In this document: positions 1-9,038 of the stretch, in pieces
How positions within the stretch are numbered: the first letter of the stretch is position 1
How the letters are laid out: every line of letters starts with the position of its first letter
Origin: an uncultured Litoreibacter sp.
GTDB taxonomy: Bacteria > Pseudomonadota > Alphaproteobacteria > Rhodobacterales > Rhodobacteraceae
Direction: 5' to 3'
Length of the DNA stretch: 64,000 nucleotides
NCBI RefSeq assembly: GCF_947487515.1
Contig: NZ_CANKWO010000004.1
Span: forward strand, 424,821-488,820
Translations under genes and position numbers: made by a program
Notes under the pieces: generated by a model
Told to the model about the DNA's origin: nothing
Database searches by the model: none
Seen by the model: only the letters and a program-made list of their open reading frames with translations

Positions 1-66
1 GGGGTTCTGGTCATTAGCGCTCTGCCGCGATAGCAATGGGGAAACCCCTCAACAACAGGCCGCAAC

Positions 67-1539
67 ATGACCGCTTTGATCCCCGTAGACTTCTTCGCAA
101 CCGACATTGACGCAATCAAGGATCTAGAGGGGCGCCTCGCCATTTTCGTCCCCCCAGCGGGGACATTGGATACGACAGCCAAACGCCTTAACCGCCTGAC
201 CCGTGGCTCTGTAGCGCGCGCCGTCAGCAGCGACGCCTTTGAGGCCTTGGAGGATGGTGGCACATTGGTGCTGTCCTTTCCGGTGAACATTCCCGCGGAG
301 GCCGTGATTATCGTCAAAACCGCCCGCCGCCCGAGCGCCAATGAGGCCCGTAAGGCGGGGGCTGCATTGATCAAACTGGGAGGGAAGTCCAAGATTACAG
401 CGCTTTGTGGCAATTTGCGCCGCGCCCATGAGCTGGCGTACGGGGCCTTGCTGCGGGCCTATGAGTATACGGATCAGAAAACTGCGCAGGATACAGCGCA
501 TGAGGGATTCGGCCTGATGGTGAACGCCCCCGACGACGTGAAGGCGGCCTTTGAGGGGTTGGATGCGCTTGCGGAAGGGGTGTTTTTCACACGTGATCTG
601 GTGAACATGCCCGCCAATGTGCTGACCACAACTGAATTTGCCAAGCAATTGACGGACCTGAAGAAGCTGGGCCTGAAAGTGGAGGTTCTGGAAGAAAAAG
701 ACCTCGAGAAACTCGGCATGGGGTCGCTTCTTTGCGTGGGGCAGGGCTCTGACAGCCCGTCCAAAGTTATCGTGATGGAATGGGAAGGCGGCGAAAAGGG
801 CGATAAGCCCTTTGCATTCGTCGGAAAGGGCGTGGTGTTCGACACCGGCGGGATCTCGCTGAAACCTGCGGGTGGCATGGAAGATATGACCATGGACATG
901 GGCGGCGCGGGCGTGGTGGCTGGCGTGATGAAGTCACTGGCGATGCGCAAGGCTAAGGCCAATGTCGTGGGGCTGGTTGGGCTGGTGGAAAACATGCCGT
1001 CGGGCAATGCCGTGCGTCCGGGGGATGTCGTGACCTCGATGAAGGGCGATACAATTGAGGTTATTAACACGGATGCGGAAGGGCGTTTGGTGCTGGCTGA
1101 TGTCCTTTGGTATGCGCAAGAACGCTTTGAGCCACTGGGCATGATCAATCTTGCGACATTGACCGGCGCGATCATTATCGGGCTTGGCCATGAGAACGCG
1201 GGCGTGTTTTCCAACAATGATGCCTTGTCGAACGCGTTTTTGAAGGCCGCCAACACCGAGGAAGAAGGCGCGTGGCGCATGCCAATGGGCAAAGCTTATG
1301 ATGACCAGCTTAAATCGCGCATCGCTGATATGAAAAACGTCGGTGGGCGTCCGGCAGGATCAATCACAGCTGCGCAATTTTTGCAGCGCTTCGTAAAGCC
1401 CGAAACCCCTTGGATTCACTTGGATATTGCCGGTGTGGCCTCGGTTAAAGCTGACACGGACTTTGCTCCTAAAGGGGCCACAGGCTGGGGCGTGCGCGCG
1501 TTGAACCGCCTGATCATGGACAACTTCGAGGGCGAATAA
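67..1539 (+). CDS. pepA: Leucyl aminopeptidase (M17 family)
   Basis: Cytosolic metallo-aminopeptidase that removes N-terminal residues from peptides during protein turnover. The 490-residue length is normal for family M17. The C-terminal catalytic half carries the metal-binding block around KGVVFDTGG (about residues 254-262) and the signature NTDAEGRL (residues 334-341), so both metal sites look intact. The N-terminal third is the less conserved hexamer-forming domain. The next gene, holC, starts two bases after the stop, so the two are surely co-transcribed; pepA-holC is a familiar pair in proteobacteria. The 66 bases upstream in the window show no clear promoter, and the neighbour to the left is not visible. 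Confidence 0.96.
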   Translation: MTALIPVDFFATDIDAIKDLEGRLAIFVPPAGTLDTTAKRLNRLTRGSVARAVSSDAFEALEDGGTLVLSFPVNIPAEAVIIVKTARRPSANEARKAGAALIKLGGKSKITALCGNLRRAHELAYGALLRAYEYTDQKTAQDTAHEGFGLMVNAPDDVKAAFEGLDALAEGVFFTRDLVNMPANVLTTTEFAKQLTDLKKLGLKVEVLEEKDLEKLGMGSLLCVGQGSDSPSKVIVMEWEGGEKGDKPFAFVGKGVVFDTGGISLKPAGGMEDMTMDMGGAGVVAGVMKSLAMRKAKANVVGLVGLVENMPSGNAVRPGDVVTSMKGDTIEVINTDAEGRLVLADVLWYAQERFEPLGMINLATLTGAIIIGLGHENAGVFSNNDALSNAFLKAANTEEEGAWRMPMGKAYDDQLKSRIADMKNVGGRPAGSITAAQFLQRFVKPETPWIHLDIAGVASVKADTDFAPKGATGWGVRALNRLIMDNFEGE

Positions 1540-1541
1540 CC

Positions 1542-1994
1542 ATGGGGGCCGCATTTTTCTATCACATGACCTCGCAACCGGTGGAGGTGACTTTGCCCAT
1601 GCTGTTGGGCAAGGCACGGGACGCGGGGTGGCGGGTTGCCGTGCGAGGGGCAGATGCGGCCCGTTTGGATCATTTGGATGCAAAGCTATGGGAAGGTGAG
1701 GGGTTCCTTGCCCATGGTCGCTCGGGCGGGCCACATGACGCGGATCAACCCATATTATTGACCAGTGCCAACGAGTTACCAAATGGGGCCTCTTGCCTCG
1801 TGAGCCTCGATGGCGCGGATATCGCGGTGGAGGAAGTCAATTCTTCCGAGCGCACGATGATCTTGTTTGACGGAAATGATGGGGATGCTGTCGCCCGCGC
1901 ACGGACGCAATGGAAGGCGCTGACATCTGCGGGATGCTCTGCGCAATATTGGTCTCAGGAAACCGGCCGGTGGGAAAAGAAGGCGGAAAGCTAG
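1542..1994 (+). CDS. holC: DNA polymerase III subunit chi
   Basis: Chi subunit of the polymerase III clamp loader, which links the replisome to single-strand binding protein. The 150-residue protein has the expected size and fold pattern: an N-terminal FYHMTSQPVE strand-turn, an LLGKARDAGWR helix, a DAKLW helix and a late LFDGND strand. Its place directly behind pepA, with only two intergenic bases, strongly supports the call. The 3' end faces the convergent aspartic-protease gene one base away, leaving no room for a classical terminator. Confidence 0.93.
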   Translation: MGAAFFYHMTSQPVEVTLPMLLGKARDAGWRVAVRGADAARLDHLDAKLWEGEGFLAHGRSGGPHDADQPILLTSANELPNGASCLVSLDGADIAVEEVNSSERTMILFDGNDGDAVARARTQWKALTSAGCSAQYWSQETGRWEKKAES

Positions 1995-1995
1995 T

Positions 1996-2574
1996 TTACC
2001 GCTCCAGAACCAATGTGGTGGGTGTAAACTCGACACGGCCAAACCTGCGCAGATAAGACATGCCCAACAAAGAGCTGTCCATCTCGCCCTCGTTGACGAA
2101 GGCGCGAACACGCCCCTCGTCAAGGTCGCCTAACCGAACATTCTCCAAGGTGACGCGGGCTGTGCGAACGTCTCCATTGGCGGTGCTGGCACGGCCGCTA
2201 TAGATCAGTGTTTTGGTGTTGATACCCACGCGGGCTGCATCTTCGGTGCTTAGCACCACGCCACTTGCGCCCGTATCCACAACGAATTCAACAGGTTTGT
2301 CCCCGACGTGGAGCGTCAGATAAAAATGCCCATCGGTGCGAAGCGGAACCTCAATGCGCCCATCTTCAAAGGCGGATTGGCGTGGGAGCACCGTGCGGGA
2401 GACGTCATTCCACAACCCATACGCCACGATCACGCCGATAAAGATGAACCCCCATAGCGCGGCCTGCCGCGCCAACTCGCTCATGCGGTCACGATTGGAG
2501 ATCAAGAAATATCCGGCGATCACGGAGCCAAGTAAAACGAGATAGATGAGGCGGGCTGTGTCTTCTGTATCCAT
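1996..2574 (-). CDS. Membrane-anchored retropepsin-like aspartic protease (TIGR02281 type)
   Basis: The 192-residue protein has two hydrophobic segments near the N terminus (about residues 8-25 and 40-57), followed by a domain with the aspartic-protease motif VVDTGASG (D100-T101-G102). Only one DTG is present, so an active enzyme would have to be a homodimer, as in retroviral proteases. This matches the clan AA family that is common next to envelope genes in alphaproteobacteria; the physiological substrate is unknown. It is the last gene of a leftward ABC-F/MarC/protease set, 21 bases behind the MarC gene. Family call is secure; function is not. Confidence 0.88.
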   Translation of the reverse strand: MDTEDTARLIYLVLLGSVIAGYFLISNRDRMSELARQAALWGFIFIGVIVAYGLWNDVSRTVLPRQSAFEDGRIEVPLRTDGHFYLTLHVGDKPVEFVVDTGASGVVLSTEDAARVGINTKTLIYSGRASTANGDVRTARVTLENVRLGDLDEGRVRAFVNEGEMDSSLLGMSYLRRFGRVEFTPTTLVLER

Positions 2575-2595
2575 AGAACCTATATAGGGGCAGCT

Positions 2596-3225
2596 TCAGC
2601 TTCCTGCCACCACCCCAAATTCACGCAAGCCATCAAGGATGAACTGGACTGACAATGCCGCCAAGAGCATTCCCATAAGGCGGGTTGTCACCTTGATGCC
2701 GGTGTCCCCGATGATGCGCTCCATAGCACCTGCCATCAAGAAAAAGGCGAACACAATCGCCAGCACCACCAGCATGACGCCGTGCACCGCTGCGACATAG
2801 GACCAATCTGCCCCCGGAGCACCCGTCAACAGGATCATTGTCGCCAGTGACCCAGGCCCAGCAATCAACGGCATAGCCAATGGAAAAACGGAAGGGTCGT
2901 CGTCTTCCAATGGGCCCTCGGCCTGATCTTCGCGACGTTGTGTCCGGCGCTCAAACAGCATGTCCAAAGCTGTGATGAACAACAAAACGCCCCCTGAAAT
3001 TCGGAATGCCGCCATGGAGATGCCGACGAATTCCAACAAAGCCTCGCCAGCCAAACCAAATGCGGTCAGCAAAAATGCCGCGACAAGGCAGGAGCGAATC
3101 CCAATGCGCAGCCTGTTTTGGAAGGTGGTGCCCGCGGTCATTGCCACGAAAAGCGGCGCTAGGCCGATGGGGTCAATAATCACGAACAACGTGACAAAGG
3201 CTGTGACTGCGACGCTAAGTTCCAT
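2596..3225 (-). CDS. MarC family integral membrane protein
   Basis: A 209-residue protein with six hydrophobic helices and the typical MarC pattern: FVIIDPIGLAPLF in helix 1, an acidic cytoplasmic loop (about residues 105-125) and PLIAGPGSLATMI in the middle. MarC proteins resemble small transporters, but their substrate is not known; the old link with multiple antibiotic resistance has not held up. The start codon lies three bases after the ABC-F stop, so it is translated from the same message. Full length. Confidence 0.9.
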   Translation of the reverse strand: MELSVAVTAFVTLFVIIDPIGLAPLFVAMTAGTTFQNRLRIGIRSCLVAAFLLTAFGLAGEALLEFVGISMAAFRISGGVLLFITALDMLFERRTQRREDQAEGPLEDDDPSVFPLAMPLIAGPGSLATMILLTGAPGADWSYVAAVHGVMLVVLAIVFAFFLMAGAMERIIGDTGIKVTTRLMGMLLAALSVQFILDGLREFGVVAGS

Positions 3226-3228
3226 TGT

Positions 3229-5076
3229 CTAACGCTCTGCTTTTTCTAATTTTTCCTGCGCCTTAATCCACATGGATTCGGCGCGGTCCATGGCCTCCAT
3301 CACCTCGGAGTACTTCTTTTGCCAAACTGTACGCTTGTCGGCCATATGGTCTTCATAGACCTTTGGGTCCCCCAAGCGTTTGGCCAGCTCATCTTGCATC
3401 TCCGACAGCTTGGCCACGCGGGCTTCGCATTTGCGCACCTCGGAGCGCATCGCAAGGATGTCGTCACGCGAGGCGACTTTGGCTTTGGCCTTGGGTTTGT
3501 CCTTCGCCGGCTTGTCTGGCGGGGCCAGCAGAAGCTTGCGGTAACTTGGCAAATCACCTTCATAGGGGTTCACGCGGCCATCTTTGACCAACCACAACCG
3601 GTCCGCCACCAAGGACAGAAGGTGCATGTCGTGCGACACAAGAATGACCGCGCCCGAATAGGCGGTAAGCGCCTGAACAAGCGCCTCGCGGCTTTCAATA
3701 TCAAGGTGGTTGGTAGGTTCGTCGAGGATCAGCAAATGCGGGGCGGGCAGGGTGGCCAGCAATAGAGACAGGCGCGCTTTTTGCCCACCAGACAGGCGTC
3801 CGACTTCAGTGTCGGCTTGATCGGGACCAAGGCCAAAGCTTGCAAGACGCGCACGCAGCTTGGCCTGACCTTCATGGGCCCGTTCGCGGATCAGGTGCTC
3901 CAAGGGGGTCTCGTCCACGAACAACTCATCCACTTGGTGCTGCGCGAAAAAGCCGATCCGCAGCTTGCTGGAGGTCGACATGCGCCCGTCCATCACTTCA
4001 AGTCTGCCCGATAACATCTTGGAAAGAGTAGATTTACCCTCACCATTCCGTCCCAGCAGCGCGATGCGATCATCTTGATCAATGCGCAGGTTCAACTTCC
4101 CCAAAATGACCGTGCCATCATAGCCCACAGAGGCGCTTTCCGTGCTGATGATCGGCGGCGACAGCTCTTCGGGCTTTGGAAATGTGAAAACCACACGGGC
4201 CGCATCTTCGGGGGCGGTGATGGTTTCCATTTTCTCCAGCATTTTGACACGGGACTGGGCCTGTTTGGCTTTCGACGCCTTGGCCTTAAAGCGATCCACG
4301 AAGGATTGCAGATGCGCCCGTTGCAGGTCTTGCTTCTTGGCTGCGGCAGCTTGCACCGCACGGCGTGCCGCGCGTTGACGGGCGAACTGGTCGTAGTTGC
4401 CCGAATAGAAGGTCAGTTGCTTGTCCTCAAGGTGAAGGATGCCGTTGACCGATCGGTTCAGCAACTCTCGATCGTGAGAAATAATGATGACAGTGTGTGG
4501 GTAGCGGGTCAGGTAGTGCTCCAGCCACAAGGCACCTTCAAGGTCCAAATAGTTGGTTGGTTCGTCAAGCAAAAGCAGATCGGGCTCGGAGAACAACACA
4601 GCAGCCAGCGCCACCCGCATGCGCCACCCGCCCGAGAAGTCAGAGCAGGGGCGCAGGGTTTCTTCGGTGGTGAAGCCAAGCCCCACCAAAATAGACGAGG
4701 CGCGTGCCTCTGCTGACCAAGCGTCAATATCGGCCAAACGGGTTTGGATTTCAGCAATACGGTTGGGGTCAGTCGCGGTTTCAGATTCGGCCATCAGGCT
4801 GGCACGCTCTTTGTCTGCGGCCAAAACCGTGTTCAGCAAAGACACCTCATTGGAAGGCACCTCCTGCGCGATGCCACCGATACGAGCGCGATCCGGCATG
4901 GTTACGCTGCCGCTTTCGAGTTGCAACTCGCCGCGTATCAGTTTGAAAAGAGTGGTTTTTCCCGTGCCATTGCGCCCCACAAGGCCGACCTTGTGGCCCG
5001 TAGGAATATTGGCCGATGCCCCCTCAAAAAGAGAGCGACCTTCGACGGCGTAGCGGAGTTCTGAGATACTTAACAT
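3229..5076 (-). CDS. ABC-F family ATPase (YheS/Uup-like)
   Basis: A soluble protein of 615 residues with two ABC nucleotide-binding domains and no membrane segments, which is the ABC-F layout. Domain 1 has Walker [10 protein letters not shown] (about residues 34-42) and a DEPTNYLD Walker B; domain 2 has GRNGEGKST and DEPTNHLD; both have SGG signature segments. The linker between the domains is basic and helical, and the C terminus is a lysine/glutamate-rich coiled coil. ABC-F proteins act on the ribosome, where they relieve stalls or regulate translation; some give antibiotic protection. Which subgroup this one belongs to cannot be settled by eye. It is first in the leftward operon with marC and the aspartic protease. 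Confidence 0.92.
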   Translation of the reverse strand: MLSISELRYAVEGRSLFEGASANIPTGHKVGLVGRNGTGKTTLFKLIRGELQLESGSVTMPDRARIGGIAQEVPSNEVSLLNTVLAADKERASLMAESETATDPNRIAEIQTRLADIDAWSAEARASSILVGLGFTTEETLRPCSDFSGGWRMRVALAAVLFSEPDLLLLDEPTNYLDLEGALWLEHYLTRYPHTVIIISHDRELLNRSVNGILHLEDKQLTFYSGNYDQFARQRAARRAVQAAAAKKQDLQRAHLQSFVDRFKAKASKAKQAQSRVKMLEKMETITAPEDAARVVFTFPKPEELSPPIISTESASVGYDGTVILGKLNLRIDQDDRIALLGRNGEGKSTLSKMLSGRLEVMDGRMSTSSKLRIGFFAQHQVDELFVDETPLEHLIRERAHEGQAKLRARLASFGLGPDQADTEVGRLSGGQKARLSLLLATLPAPHLLILDEPTNHLDIESREALVQALTAYSGAVILVSHDMHLLSLVADRLWLVKDGRVNPYEGDLPSYRKLLLAPPDKPAKDKPKAKAKVASRDDILAMRSEVRKCEARVAKLSEMQDELAKRLGDPKVYEDHMADKRTVWQKKYSEVMEAMDRAESMWIKAQEKLEKAER

Positions 5077-5184
5077 GCCCCAGCGTGTCGCCTATGCGGG
5101 CAAGGGTGTCAATTGGGCGCTTTTCATGCCGTTGAACCCATGTTAGGTGCGCCCCAAATTCACTCTAGTTTAAGGACCAGCATC

Positions 5185-5607
5185 ATGGCTATCCAACGCA
5201 CGTTTTCGATCATCAAACCAGACGCCACCAAACGCAACCTGACAGGTAAGATCGCTGCCAAGTTTGAAGAAGCTGGTCTGCGCATCGTGGCTTCCAAGCG
5301 TATTCAACTGACTTTGGCACAAGCTCAGCAGTTCTACGGTGTGCACTCCGAGCGCCCCTTCTTTGGCGAGCTGTGTGAATTCATGATCTCCGAGCCAATC
5401 GTTGTTCAAGTTCTGGAAGGCGAAGACGCCATCGCGAAAAACCGCGAAGTTATGGGCGCAACTAACCCAGCAGACGCAGACGAAGGCACAATCCGCAAAG
5501 AGTTCGCACTGTCCATCGGCGAAAACTCTGTACACGGCTCCGATGCTCCAGAGACAGCAGCAGAAGAAATCGCATTCTTCTTCTCCGGCCTTGAGCTGGT
5601 AGGCTAA
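5185..5607 (+). CDS. ndk: Nucleoside diphosphate kinase
   Basis: Transfers the gamma phosphate of ATP to nucleoside diphosphates through a phosphohistidine, keeping the NTP and dNTP pools balanced. The 140-residue protein is the standard bacterial size and begins [18 protein letters not shown]. The catalytic histidine is H117 in the SVHGSDA motif. I chose the ATG at 5185 because it matches the family start and has AAGGA upstream; an in-frame ATG at 5113 would add 24 residues that the family lacks. The gene stands alone between a divergent ABC-F gene and a convergent TfoX-C gene, and is closed by a strong terminator. Confidence 0.97.
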   Translation: MAIQRTFSIIKPDATKRNLTGKIAAKFEEAGLRIVASKRIQLTLAQAQQFYGVHSERPFFGELCEFMISEPIVVQVLEGEDAIAKNREVMGATNPADADEGTIRKEFALSIGENSVHGSDAPETAAEEIAFFFSGLELVG

Positions 5608-5625
5608 GCCGCTTTCATAGTGCTC

Positions 5626-5663
5626 AAAGGCCCGCGTCAGTGAAAACTGGCGCGGGCCTTTTC
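5626..5663. terminator. Bidirectional rho-independent terminator between ndk and the TfoX-C gene
   Basis: AAGGCCCGCG (5627-5636) pairs with CGCGGGCCTT (5651-5660), and the stem extends inward through TCAG/CTGG with a TGAAAA loop. A run of T follows on the plus strand, and A residues flank the other side, so the hairpin can serve both converging genes. Confidence 0.9.
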
Positions 5664-5706
5664 GTTTCGGGTTTTGTGAAAACTATACTCTAGATGTGCG
5701 GCAGTG

Positions 5707-6036
5707 CTAGCGGCGCAACCCTGTTCCGATTTGGTCAAGCGTTTGTTCCAACGCAGATGTATCGTTTCCGGCGTTTTGAGCTTTGATCTTGTCAAAAGTC
5801 ACACGCAGCGCATCTTTTTCAGCGCCCTTGCAGTCATTCCAAGGTCGCCCCTGAAGCGCCATAACCAATACATAGTAGGCGATAAAATGGGGGCGGTCGC
5901 CAAGGGCCAATAGCTTGCTATAGGCTGCATCAGCCCCCAGTGCGCGCAGCTGATCTGCGGAATGGACGCCTATGCGCGCAAGGCTCGCCTCATAGGCTGG
6001 GCCAAGGTAGCGGATGGAAGACACGGGTTCAGTCAT
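5707..6036 (-). CDS. TfoX C-terminal-domain protein
   Basis: A 109-residue protein whose first 80 residues match the C-terminal (helix-hairpin-like) domain of TfoX/Sxy proteins: SIRYLGPAYEASLARIG, then SADQLRALG. The N-terminal TfoX domain is absent, which is usual for these short stand-alone proteins in Rhodobacterales. TfoX/Sxy is a competence regulator in gammaproteobacteria; a competence role here is not shown and should not be assumed. It ends convergently with ndk. Confidence 0.8.
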   Translation of the reverse strand: MTEPVSSIRYLGPAYEASLARIGVHSADQLRALGADAAYSKLLALGDRPHFIAYYVLVMALQGRPWNDCKGAEKDALRVTFDKIKAQNAGNDTSALEQTLDQIGTGLRR

Positions 6037-6075
6037 AGGTGTCTAATAATGCCCTCAGGCGTCGTCTGAAAGCCC

Positions 6076-6180
6076 TTACAAACTGGCCCAGTCGGAAAAC
6101 CCAGCCGGAGGGGTAGGGCGTGGCGATTGGGTTTGTTGCGGCTGTGGTGCCGGCGTTGGGGCGGGTGCTTCATAGGCCAT
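6076..6180 (-). CDS. Small proline/glutamine-rich protein, 34 residues, unknown
   Basis: A short reading frame, too small for ordinary gene callers. It starts at an ATG (complement of 6178-6180) preceded by AGGAGG seven bases upstream, close to an ideal ribosome binding site. The peptide begins MAYEAPAPTPAPQPQQ and ends PPAGFSDWASL; about one third is proline, with no membrane segment or signal peptide. It could be translated together with the TfoX-C gene, since its stop lies 39 bases upstream of that start codon. I do not recognise a family. The strong binding site and clean stop argue for a real gene, but length makes chance hard to exclude. Confidence 0.5.
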   Translation of the reverse strand: MAYEAPAPTPAPQPQQTQSPRPTPPAGFSDWASL

Positions 6181-6602
6181 TTTGCGGCCTCCTGTTTTGT
6201 TTACATGCTCTGTATTGTTTCAGGGCACCATTGGATTGGGGCTGTGAAGCGTCTGAAATGTGGCCGAAATAGGGCGGGGATTTAGGGCAACAGTCACCCT
6301 TCTACATGTGACCATTTTTCCAGCATTGGACCCTAGATATAGATGGAGGGGGGGAGCGCTTCAGCGCTGGTAACGGAATTGTCACCCGTCGGAAGGCAGT
6401 CCAGACCGAGGTTGAAGGTCAAACAGCACATGCGTCCGGCCAAAAGATCGCATTCAATCTTCCATAATCAGAGCAGATAAGCCCTGCTATATGGGGGCGA
6501 AGATGCGGTTCATTCAAAGGACAGAAAATTCACAACACCCATGGCACGAAGACGCACAGAAGCAGCGCGCTTGCGCTACGAGAATTTGCCATTTGGTGTA
6601 AA
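6181..6602. other. Intergenic stretch with no recognised gene
   Basis: About 420 bases between the 34-codon ORF and tRNA-Asn. I see the AGGAGG ribosome binding site of the small ORF at its left end, an inverted repeat GTCAC/GTGAC near 6293-6312, and an AGCGCT repeat near 6355-6366. No reading frame with a good start and no known RNA motif stands out; it could hide a small RNA. Confidence 0.5.
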
Positions 6603-6677
6603 TGGCTCCGACGGTAGGGATCGAACCTACGACCAATTGATTAACAGTCAACTGCTCTACCGCTGAGCTACGTCGGA
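6603..6677 (-). tRNA. tRNA-Asn (GTT)
   Basis: A complete cloverleaf on the minus strand. The acceptor stem is TCCGACG paired with CGTCGGA, followed by the discriminator G and an encoded CCA. The anticodon loop reads CTGTTAA, giving anticodon GTT. The T arm contains GGTTCGATCCC. Confidence 0.97.
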
Positions 6678-6688
6678 ACGGTATGGGG

Positions 6689-6717
6689 CATATAGCAAGC
6701 GCGATTCCGGTCGTAAA
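6689..6717 (-). promoter_or_regulatory. Probable promoter of tRNA-Asn
   Basis: On the minus strand TTTACG (-35, 6712-6717) and TATATG (-10, 6689-6694) are separated by exactly 17 bases, and the -10 box lies 11 bases before the tRNA. It sits between the MBL-fold gene and the tRNA. Confidence 0.55.
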
Positions 6718-6737
6718 GAGGGATTTGATTAAATAAT

Positions 6738-7649
6738 TCAGATAACTGAAAAGCGACTTGTGGCGCTCAGCGTTTCCTCGGGTTTCACCTGATTTCGTTG
6801 GTGAAGATCAATCAGATGGGCAATGACATTGCGCTCGGCAGCAGGCAGAAGTGCAGGGTTCACGTCGGTATAAATACGCGCCGTCAGCTCCTTTGGGGTC
6901 ATTGGGTTGACTTGTAGTGCATCAAGAATTTGGGATTCGCGCTTGCGGCGGTGGGTCAGGAGCTCCGCCACCCGCGCGGCGGGGTCGCTCACCGGCAGCC
7001 CGTGGCCGCTGTAATAGGTCTCGTCACCTTGACGACTTGCCAACATTTCCAGTGAGGTCATGAAATCTGTGAGATGGCCGTCCGGAGGGGAGACCATCGA
7101 CGTGGCCCAGCCCATCACCAAATCACCACTGAACAATGCGCGGCCTTGTTCCCAATGGAAGCAAAGGTGATTCCCCATATGCCCCGGTGTATGCAGCGCA
7201 GTCAGTGACCAGTCAGACCCTTGAATGCGGTCGTTATGGGCAAGCTTCACATCGGGCATGAAGGTTGCATCTATGCCTTCACCCCCTCCAAGGTCCGAAA
7301 AAGAGGACATCACCGGCGCACGACCCGCGCTGCTGGGCCCAAAGCCGTAAACCTTTGCACCCGTGACCTGCGCCAGAACCATCGCCAATGGCGAGTGGTC
7401 GATATGCGAATGGGTCACAACGATATGGCTAATGCGCTGACTGGCGTCCAAAGCGTCCATAATGGCAGACATGTGGGCGTCATCGGGGGGGCCGGGATCA
7501 ATCACCGCTATATCGCGCGTGCCAAGCAAGTAGGTGTTGGTGCCCGTAAAGGTCATCGCAGAGGCGTTTGGCGCAAGGATGCAGCGCAGGCCGTCAGCAA
7601 GGCGGATAGGTTTGCCCACAATGCGGGTGTCGGCCGGTTCAGGTGCCAT
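6738..7649 (-). CDS. MBL-fold metallo-hydrolase
   Basis: A 303-residue metallo-beta-lactamase-fold hydrolase. The zinc-binding motif THSHIDH is at residues 79-85 (H80, H82, D84, H85); later ligands appear as HTPGHMGNH, the aspartate in FSGDLVMGW and the histidine in YYSGHGLP. The C-terminal 90 residues form a helical winged-helix-like tail (ERNVIAHLIDLHQRN), as in LACTB2-type proteins, some of which are RNases and others thioesterases. The substrate cannot be told from sequence. The start lies 41 bases from the divergently read histidine kinase, so the two share a promoter region. Confidence 0.88.
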   Translation of the reverse strand: MAPEPADTRIVGKPIRLADGLRCILAPNASAMTFTGTNTYLLGTRDIAVIDPGPPDDAHMSAIMDALDASQRISHIVVTHSHIDHSPLAMVLAQVTGAKVYGFGPSSAGRAPVMSSFSDLGGGEGIDATFMPDVKLAHNDRIQGSDWSLTALHTPGHMGNHLCFHWEQGRALFSGDLVMGWATSMVSPPDGHLTDFMTSLEMLASRQGDETYYSGHGLPVSDPAARVAELLTHRRKRESQILDALQVNPMTPKELTARIYTDVNPALLPAAERNVIAHLIDLHQRNQVKPEETLSATSRFSVI

Positions 7650-7690
7650 CGCTCTTTTCCTTTTGCGCGGGGGGCTTTACGGTACGCAAC

Positions 7691-9010
7691 ATGGCACGGT
7701 TCTCAATCAAGCGCTACCTTCCTCGCAGTCTTTACGGACGAGCGGCACTCATCTTGTTGGTGCCTATTATCACGATCCAGCTTGTGGTCTCCTTTGCGTT
7801 TATCCAGCGTCTCTATGAAGACGTGACAGCGCAAATGACACAAAACATATCCGTGGAGTTGCAGCTGTTGTTGGACGTGGTCGAAGACGCCCCCAATGCC
7901 GACGCTGCCGCAACTTTGGTCGCCGAGACCGCAAATGCGTTGGACATGACCGTAGCGTTACCCGGCGGGACAATCACCGAAAGACGCTGGTTTAGTGATC
8001 TTTCGGGGCGCGCAATTCGCAACACGTTGGCCCGCCAGTTTGAAACCTTGCAAGTTGTGGACTTGGTGAGCCTTGATAAGACAGTTCAGGTCAGTTTGGG
8101 CACCTCGAAAGGGGTGCTTGATGTGGCTTTCTCGCGCCGACGGGTTGCAGCGACCAACCCACATCAATTGTTGGTTTTGATGCTGTTCACTGCCGTTCTG
8201 ATGACCGTGATATCCTATCTGTTTTTACGCAATCAGCTGCGCCCGATCCGTAGGCTTGCGCATGCCGCAGAAGCGTTTGGGAAAGGCCGAAATGAGCCGT
8301 ACTCGCCAAGCGGCGCATCCGAGGTGCGATCTGCGGGGGCGGCGTTCTTAAACATGCGCGCCCGTATAGAACGCCAGATTGAGCAACGCACCTTGATGCT
8401 TTCGGGGGTCAGCCATGACCTGCGCACGCCCTTGACCCGCTTGAAGCTGGGGTTGTCGATGCAGCCGGAAAGCGAAGAGGTTGAAGAGCTGATCGGGGAC
8501 GTCGACGAGATGGAGCGTCTGATCGAAGCGTTTTTGGATTTCTCAAAGGCAGATGCGCTTGAGGCGTTGGAGCAGGCCAACCCGATCAGCCTGATCGAAG
8601 ACCTTGTGACGGACGCGCGCCGCTCGGGCAAAGCCGTCGACTTCCTTGGTGAATTGCCCGACGCAATCACCATGAAGTTGCGCCCATTATCGGTGCGACG
8701 TGCGGTTGAAAACCTGATCAACAACGCTGTGCGTTACGGCACCCACGCCCAAGTTCAGGTGACGGTTCTGGAAACCGCACTGCGGATCAGTATTGAGGAC
8801 AATGGCGCGGGCATTCCAGAAGCGCAGCGCGACCAAGCGATGAAGGCGTTTTCTCGGTTGGACGCGGCGCGCAATCAAAATGCAGGGTCGGGTGTGGGGC
8901 TTGGTTTGGCCATCGCGGCGGATGTGGCGCGATCCCATGGGGGCGCGTTGCGGCTGGGGGACAGCGATGTCCTTGGCGGGCTGAAGGCGGAACTTGTGCT
9001 GCCGCGCTAA
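7691..9010 (+). CDS. EnvZ-like sensor histidine kinase
   Basis: A 439-residue membrane kinase: TM1 at about residues 14-36, a periplasmic domain of about 110 residues, TM2 near 155-175, a HAMP linker, the phosphoacceptor box SGVSHDLRTPLTRLK (H242), and an ATPase domain with N-box NLINNAVRYG, DNGAGIP and GSGVGLGLAI. This is the EnvZ/OmpR layout. I take ATG 7691, which gives a basic N terminus directly before TM1; the upstream ATG at 7643 would overlap the divergent gene. No response regulator is adjacent, so the partner must be encoded elsewhere. Confidence 0.87.
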   Translation: MARFSIKRYLPRSLYGRAALILLVPIITIQLVVSFAFIQRLYEDVTAQMTQNISVELQLLLDVVEDAPNADAAATLVAETANALDMTVALPGGTITERRWFSDLSGRAIRNTLARQFETLQVVDLVSLDKTVQVSLGTSKGVLDVAFSRRRVAATNPHQLLVLMLFTAVLMTVISYLFLRNQLRPIRRLAHAAEAFGKGRNEPYSPSGASEVRSAGAAFLNMRARIERQIEQRTLMLSGVSHDLRTPLTRLKLGLSMQPESEEVEELIGDVDEMERLIEAFLDFSKADALEALEQANPISLIEDLVTDARRSGKAVDFLGELPDAITMKLRPLSVRRAVENLINNAVRYGTHAQVQVTVLETALRISIEDNGAGIPEAQRDQAMKAFSRLDAARNQNAGSGVGLGLAIAADVARSHGGALRLGDSDVLGGLKAELVLPR

Positions 9011-9038
9011 GCTGTCTGGCCAAAAATGAAATCTGACC

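Noticed and set aside
6241..6540. 6S RNA, SRP RNA or tmRNA in the gap before tRNA-Asn
   Set aside because: The characteristic SRP tetraloop region, tmRNA tag codons and the 6S bubble flanks could not be found by eye; a covariance search could overturn this.
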